Positions 59,250 through 64,000 of a stretch of 64,000 nt of DNA are shown piece after piece (the first letter of the stretch is position 1; each line of letters starts with the position of its first letter). This DNA comes from an uncultured SAR116 cluster alpha proteobacterium (GTDB lineage Bacteria > Pseudomonadota > Alphaproteobacteria > Puniceispirillales > Puniceispirillaceae), in the NCBI GenBank assembly GCA_902518965.1, contig CABYIQ010000008.1, positions 1-64,000 of the forward strand, read 5' to 3'. A program made the translations under genes and the position numbers. The notes under the pieces are model-generated. The model was not told the origin of the DNA and did no database searches. It saw nothing but the letters and a program-made list of their open reading frames with translations.

Positions 59250-59415
59250 CACGGTCCGACGTCTCTGCCAACCCATCGTAGAACCGCAGTCCGTGAGCCG
59301 CAGACCGCGCAACCACAGCCCTCACCCCCTCAAACAAACCTAGAGCTGGTTGCCAAAGCCAATCAGTAACCCCCGTTTCGAGGTTCGCGAGCCGCGAAAC
59401 TCGGAACTGGGCTGT
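59250..59415 (-). repeat. Dispersed repeat family A, copy (minus orientation)
   Basis: Reverse complement GGGGGTTACTGATTGGCTTTGGCAACCAGCTCTAGGTTTGTTTGAGGGGGTGAGGGCTGTGGTTGCGCGGTCTGCGGCTCACGGACTGCGGTTCTACGATGGGTTGGCAGAG. Confidence 0.75.
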
Positions 59416-59527
59416 TATCCAAACTGTTATCCAGAATAAGGCACTTTACCTTTAGTGCGGATGTGCTAAGCTATTGATATAGTTGAAAGTCAGGTATCTT
59501 TTGGTGCATGGGTAGGGCGTCGAACCT

Positions 59528-59586
59528 CCCTTCACCCGCTCCAAAACTACCAAGATCCAAGGTGCAAGTGCCTGATTTTCAAGCAT
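59528..59586 (+). repeat. 59-bp inverted repeat, left copy (tRNA-Gly 3' end plus attachment arm)
   Basis: CCCTTCACCCGCTCCAAAACTACCAAGATCCAAGGTGCAAGTGCCTGATTTTCAAGCAT; exact reverse complement of 60787-60845. Confidence 0.95.
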
Positions 59587-60778
59587 GCTGGTTCTGCGTC
59601 TCGGGTTCTAGAACCTCGATCCTTTTTAGCCATTTCTGCTTCACCTTTAGGTCATATCCAAGCCCATATTTTTGACCAATATGGGTTGTTGCCCAACCCC
59701 CCAAGGAATCCACGATATCAGAAGGGCACTCTATATTTCGAAGTCTGTCCCGGAAACTGTGCCTGAATGAGTGTACCACACACCCATCAGGAACTCTTGG
59801 CTTTAGCCACTTGTTGATAGCGGCACTAGCGGAGTTTGAATTCAGTTCCTTGTCCCTTATGTAACTTGGGAAGGCAAACTCGTGGTTCGAATTGACTATG
59901 CGTTTTGCAGCCCAAAGCGACGCGCCAACAAGGGGTATTTGTCTTTCACTGCTCTTGGTTTTCAAAGGTCGCCATGGATATGCTAGAAGATTTACATGGG
60001 GGATGTCACTGTTAACACTGATATCTTTTACGTGAAGCCCTGCCGCTTCAGATAAACGCATTCCAGTATCGCTTATTAGGGCAATCAGCCAGCGGTTGTC
60101 GTCATCAATATCCATGCATTCAGTTTGAAGGTTGTGAATGAATGGCAATGGAATAGGCAATCTTCTTTTGGTTGCAAAATCGTCAGGAATAAAAGTAGCA
60201 GCGAATGGGTTGTTGCAATTAAGCCCTCGTTCTTTTATCGCCAGATTCAAAATTGATTTAATGCAGGAGAATATTCGTCTAACCGAAGATGAAGTAAGGC
60301 CTTTTGAAAATAGATGCTCTCTGAAGGCTGAAGCATCGCTGAAGGTGAGGGCTGTTATTTCAGCTGCAGGTGCTGTTTCTTTTAGGTAGGTAACTGCGCG
60401 ATGTGCAACTTGGAAAAAAGTCTTCCTGCGTCCACCACCTTTCAACGATAGATAAAGTTCTAAGGCATCATCGAGTGTGAAGTTAGACTGTGGTGAAGAC
60501 GCTGGTAGGTTTTGGCGGACATAAAGGCCAAGTTCCCTGCTATGAAAAAGCTCAAGTCGTAAGCTTTCCCAATACCTTTCCAATCTATCTGAAAGCGTTT
60601 GTGCCGAACGCAACGCTTTGTCCTGCGACCTCGTTCGCAGGGATATGATCACGCGGTCTTTGTTGAAACGCTTATGAAGGTCTGCCGGAACACGACGAGA
60701 GTAGTAATAGATGCCATTACGGCTGATTAAATAGGAGCTATTCTGGATCACAGTTTGGTACACACTTCCTGACGTCAA
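59579..60778 (-). CDS. Tyrosine recombinase/phage-type integrase, apparently intact
   Basis: Catalytic residues recognisable: DTGMRLSEAAGL (Arg), VHSFRHSFRDRL (His-x-x-Arg), GGWATTHIGQKYG (Trp/His and Tyr). Start codon uncertain (TTG at 60778 or GTG at 60763). Confidence 0.95.
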   Translation of the reverse strand: MTSGSVYQTVIQNSSYLISRNGIYYYSRRVPADLHKRFNKDRVIISLRTRSQDKALRSAQTLSDRLERYWESLRLELFHSRELGLYVRQNLPASSPQSNFTLDDALELYLSLKGGGRRKTFFQVAHRAVTYLKETAPAAEITALTFSDASAFREHLFSKGLTSSSVRRIFSCIKSILNLAIKERGLNCNNPFAATFIPDDFATKRRLPIPLPFIHNLQTECMDIDDDNRWLIALISDTGMRLSEAAGLHVKDISVNSDIPHVNLLAYPWRPLKTKSSERQIPLVGASLWAAKRIVNSNHEFAFPSYIRDKELNSNSASAAINKWLKPRVPDGCVVHSFRHSFRDRLRNIECPSDIVDSLGGWATTHIGQKYGLGYDLKVKQKWLKRIEVLEPETQNQHA

Positions 60779-60786
60779 ACATTAAA

Positions 60787-60845
60787 ATGCTTGAAAATCA
60801 GGCACTTGCACCTTGGATCTTGGTAGTTTTGGAGCGGGTGAAGGG
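60787..60845 (-). repeat. 59-bp inverted repeat, right copy, overlapping the tRNA-Gly 3' end
   Basis: Exact reverse complement of 59528-59586. Confidence 0.95.
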
Positions 60846-60904
60846 ATTCGAACCCTCGACCCCAACCTTGGCAAGGTTGTGCTCTACCCCTGAGCTACAC
60901 CCGC
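60830..60904 (-). tRNA. tRNA-Gly (anticodon GCC), CCA encoded
   Basis: GCGGGTGTAGCTCAGGGGTAGAGCACAACCTTGCCAAGGTTGGGGTCGAGGGTTCGAATCCCTTCACCCGCTCCA folds as a cloverleaf. Confidence 0.97.
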
Positions 60905-60982
60905 ATCGCCGCATGGTTATAGCAGGTGACAGGCGAGAATATCAAGGGGAAAAAGAAGGCCGAAAGAAACTTTGAACTCCCT

Positions 60983-62110
60983 CTATAACGCTGCTTTCAA
61001 CGCTTCTACCACCCTGTCCTGTATAGTGGAATCGAGATAGGGGTGCATCGGCAGGGCTAGCACATCTGCTGCTAGCGCTTCAGTGACTTTCAGGTTGCCT
61101 CTGGAGATGGGATAGTGTGCGTAGGGTTTTTGTGTATGCATAGGGTGCGGATAATAGACGGCTGTTGGCACGCCATCTTTTCTCATACTGTCCTGTACCG
61201 CTTTCCGGTCTGTGCCTTTCGGCAGACGGATCACGTATTGTGCCCAGCTAGAGGTCGCTGTCGCAGATAATTCTGGAATGATTACGCCGCAACCAGCCAG
61301 CTTATCAGCATACCGGTCAGCTGCCTTTTGGCGCAAAGTTAATTCTTCATCGAAAATGCCCAGCTTAGCCAAAAGCACAGCAGCTTGAATAGTATCCAGG
61401 CGCGCTGTCATACCAAGCCGCTCATTCTCATACTTATCTGCACCCTGTCCATGTACCCTTGCAGACCGGGCAATTGCGGCTAGCTGGTCATCATTGGTAA
61501 ATAGCGCACCGCCATCCCCATAACAGCCTAGTGGCTTAGCCGGAAAAAAGCTGGTGGCTGTGGCTGAACCGAATGTGCCGACGACATTATCAGACAGGGT
61601 GGATCCAAAGCTCTGGGCTGCATCATCCAGCATCCATAGTCCGCTGTCTTGTGAAAAAGTCGCAATTCTGTCCAGCGCAGCAGGCTGACCAAACAGGCCA
61701 ACTGGGATTATGCCAACCACGTTCAGCCCTGCCTTCTGGCCTGCGGCTAGCGCATCTACAAGTCGGTCTGGGTCGAGATTAAAGCTGCTCTCTTCTACCT
61801 CAGCAAAAATAGGCACCGCGCCTAGCACGGCGATCGCTTCTGCGCTGGCTGCAAACGTAAAGCTTGGCACAATCACTCCTTCGCCGGGCTTCACTCCCAG
61901 CCCCAAAAGGCCAAGAATCAGCGCATCCGTTCCGGATGAACAAGAAATTGCATGTTTCACATTCAACCGCTTGCAAAAGTTAGCTTCTAGCTCGTCAACT
62001 TCTGGACCCATGATGTATCGACCATGATCTAGAACCTTATTTAGACGAGCGTCTATCTCAGGGCGTAGACGTCTTTGCTGGGTGGCTAGATCAATAAAGG
62101 AAACAGTCAT
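60983..62110 (-). CDS. DegT/DnrJ/EryC1-family aminotransferase
   Basis: SCSSGTDALILGLLGLGVKPGEGVIVPSFTFAASAEAIAVLGA; DDAAQSFGS; SFFPAKPLGCYGDGGALFT. Confidence 0.9.
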   Translation of the reverse strand: MTVSFIDLATQQRRLRPEIDARLNKVLDHGRYIMGPEVDELEANFCKRLNVKHAISCSSGTDALILGLLGLGVKPGEGVIVPSFTFAASAEAIAVLGAVPIFAEVEESSFNLDPDRLVDALAAGQKAGLNVVGIIPVGLFGQPAALDRIATFSQDSGLWMLDDAAQSFGSTLSDNVVGTFGSATATSFFPAKPLGCYGDGGALFTNDDQLAAIARSARVHGQGADKYENERLGMTARLDTIQAAVLLAKLGIFDEELTLRQKAADRYADKLAGCGVIIPELSATATSSWAQYVIRLPKGTDRKAVQDSMRKDGVPTAVYYPHPMHTQKPYAHYPISRGNLKVTEALAADVLALPMHPYLDSTIQDRVVEALKAAL

Positions 62111-62129
62111 TAGTCTTAACACTCCGTTT

Positions 62130-63113
62130 TTACGTCTCATTAAGCTGCTGCAAGCAGCCAGTCATTTGTTCCATAACAGTCTGAACTGCGACGCCTTCCT
62201 TGCCATCTGTCAGGGCCGGCTCGCCAGTTTGGCAGACCTTAATAAAAGCTGAAACTTCCTCTTTTAAAGGTTCGTTCTCTTTAACCGGGAGATGGACGGG
62301 GTTAGCGCGTTCCACCACAAACAGCTCGCCAGCTTGTGTGATATGATCGCTGAACAGTGTCAGCTTTTCTGGCCAGGGCTTAGTATCATCAAACATTAAA
62401 GAACCGGTCTGGCCAGTTACAATCAGCCGATGTTCTTTGATTGGATTTATCCAGCTTGTGGTCATGCCCGCACTTACTCCTCCGGCGAAACCCAGCCCTG
62501 TGGATAACACATCGATAATGCCAGGCGTAATATGAGCGGCTCCATGACAGGTCACGGAAGTGGGCAGGCTGCCAGTCAGCGCCAGAATCAGAGATAAATC
62601 ATGCGGACATAAATCAAATAGTGCAGATTCTGTATTGCGGATGCGGCCCATGGCTAATCTGTTTGCCTGTATATGTCGAAGCTTTCCAACTGCCCCGCCT
62701 TTCACCTGCGCTAACAATTCGATAAAGGCTGGATGATAGCGGATCAGATGGCCTATCATTAGTTGACGATTTGCCTTTATTGCAGCTCTGTTCATCGACT
62801 TGGCTGATGCTAGGTGCAGGCTCATCGGCTTTTCAACAAAGACATGTTTGCCTGCTCCCAGCGCCTCTACAGCTAGCTGCTCATGAACTTGGGCAGAAGC
62901 AGAAATCATCACACCATGAATGTTTTTATCAGCACAGACAGTTGGAAAAACTGCTGCATGTGTTGAAAAGTTCTGCGCAAATTCAGCTGCTTTTTCAGAA
63001 CTGCTATCAACAACGTAATGTAGCACGCCTAGACGGGCACAAATCCTTGCAATATTTCGGCCCCACATTCCACAGCCAATCACAGCAATTTTAATGTTTT
63101 GATGAGCGCTCAT
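62130..63113 (-). CDS. Gfo/Idh/MocA-family oxidoreductase
   Basis: IKIAVIGCGMWGRNIARICARLG; GKHVFVEKPMSLHLASAKSM. Confidence 0.9.
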   Translation of the reverse strand: MSAHQNIKIAVIGCGMWGRNIARICARLGVLHYVVDSSSEKAAEFAQNFSTHAAVFPTVCADKNIHGVMISASAQVHEQLAVEALGAGKHVFVEKPMSLHLASAKSMNRAAIKANRQLMIGHLIRYHPAFIELLAQVKGGAVGKLRHIQANRLAMGRIRNTESALFDLCPHDLSLILALTGSLPTSVTCHGAAHITPGIIDVLSTGLGFAGGVSAGMTTSWINPIKEHRLIVTGQTGSLMFDDTKPWPEKLTLFSDHITQAGELFVVERANPVHLPVKENEPLKEEVSAFIKVCQTGEPALTDGKEGVAVQTVMEQMTGCLQQLNET

Positions 63114-63323
63114 GAAACGATCCATCTGCAATGAGTTAGCGACTTAAGAAACTATTGTCTCTCTTAAGCCACCCCAATGCAGTGGGTCAATTGTTGCATT
63201 TTGTTACATTACGATTGCTTTTCTCTATCTGCTGAACTCCTCTCCTGTTTCTTGTCATTTAACAGGAAGGCCGCTACAATTTTCCCATAGTTTTTTTACC
63301 GCCTATATGCAGAGTTTTCAGAA

Positions 63324-63857
63324 TTGGATGCCTCTTCAGCTTTTCAAGATAGCCTGCCAATTACATCTGATCAGCTTCTTGAAATGCTGACAGATAAAGG
63401 CTTTTTCTATCAACGTATTGACCATATACCGTTGCGCACAGTTGCTGATTCAAAACAAGTCAGGGATGGGTTCTTAACAGCGCAACAAGGTGGAGGCCAT
63501 ATTAAAAACCTATATTTGCGGGATAAGAAGAAAAATAGTTTTCTGTTGGTGCTCCCTGAAGATGCAGAACTTGATTTGAAAGCGCTTCCGGCTCTTATTG
63601 GCTCGTCCCGTCTGTCTTTTGGCTCAGAAAATCGGCTGTTTGACAATCTGGGCGTTCGGCCAGGAGCCGTGACGCCATTGGCCATGGTTACTGGTGTTCA
63701 TCATGCTGTTACCTTATATATGGACAGTCGCTTGCGCGAGGTTGTTTATCTGTACATGCATCCGCTTGTCAATGACCGCACTGTGGCAATGAGACCTGAG
63801 GATGTCGAAGCATTCCTGAAGCAACATGGAGTTGTTATTAACTGGGTTGAACTTTGA
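63324..63857 (+). CDS. YbaK/ProX-type aminoacyl-tRNA deacylase (prolyl-tRNA editing domain)
   Basis: HIKNLYLRDKKKNSFLLVLPEDAELDLKALPALIGSSRLSFGSENRLFDNLGVRPGAVTPLAMV. Confidence 0.85.
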   Translation: MDASSAFQDSLPITSDQLLEMLTDKGFFYQRIDHIPLRTVADSKQVRDGFLTAQQGGGHIKNLYLRDKKKNSFLLVLPEDAELDLKALPALIGSSRLSFGSENRLFDNLGVRPGAVTPLAMVTGVHHAVTLYMDSRLREVVYLYMHPLVNDRTVAMRPEDVEAFLKQHGVVINWVEL

Positions 63858-64000
63858 CAATTTTTTGACCCAGCACCAAAAGAAGAACATTTTAAAATTA
63901 AGGCTACAGCTCAGCCAGTTTATTTGTTAAACATAGTCAAATTTCTTACATGCTTTTATTTGGATTGACCTATGATAGACCCGATTATTTCTAATGCACC

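Noticed and set aside
58311-59312. N-terminal extension of the haloalkane dehalogenase-like ORF (MRGLRLTDCGSTMGWQRRRTVV...)
   Set aside because: It is the translation of repeat A DNA read through from upstream; the natural start is 59225 or 59210.
1-64000. CRISPR arrays and cas genes
   Set aside because: No regularly spaced short repeats and no Cas-like proteins seen; all repeats found are dispersed and longer.

Overview
This is a 64 kb bacterial window that looks like a marine alphaproteobacterium (inference from gene content and style). Most of it is catabolic and transport genes. Catabolic locus, 1-11540: a peptide-type ABC transporter, DUF2848, TauD, GMC oxidoreductase, acyl-CoA dehydrogenase, amidohydrolase, PaaK-like ligase and OYE-family reductase. 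Peptide/amino-acid module, about 25.1-35.2 kb: D-aminoacylase-like protein, GntR, Dpp-type ABC transporter with a DppC-DppD fusion, DUF1028 and an M20 hydrolase. The right half is accessory DNA. A tRNA-Gly(GCC) gene (complement 60830-60904) sits next to an intact tyrosine recombinase gene. Copies of the tRNA-Gly 3' end recur at 24773, 45190, 52799 and 59528, with conserved element-end sequence beside three of them and integrase-leader or integrase-fragment remnants. I read this as serial, partly decayed integration of small tRNA-Gly islands. The strongest observation is that the integrase gene lies between two perfect 59-bp INVERTED repeats carrying the tRNA-Gly 3' end. Flipping the segment would leave the integrase ORF intact to its stop codon, so it is a candidate self-inverting integrase cassette. 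Other unexplained structure: a roughly 205-bp multi-hairpin repeat in two inverted copies (22.1 kb and 45.4 kb), a second structured repeat (19.9 kb and 37.5 kb), a dispersed palindromic repeat family, a GC-rich RND/beta-barrel insert ending at a tRNA-Met fragment, and an island-borne cyclic-nucleotide signalling cassette. All family calls come from reading the translated sequence; no database search was run.
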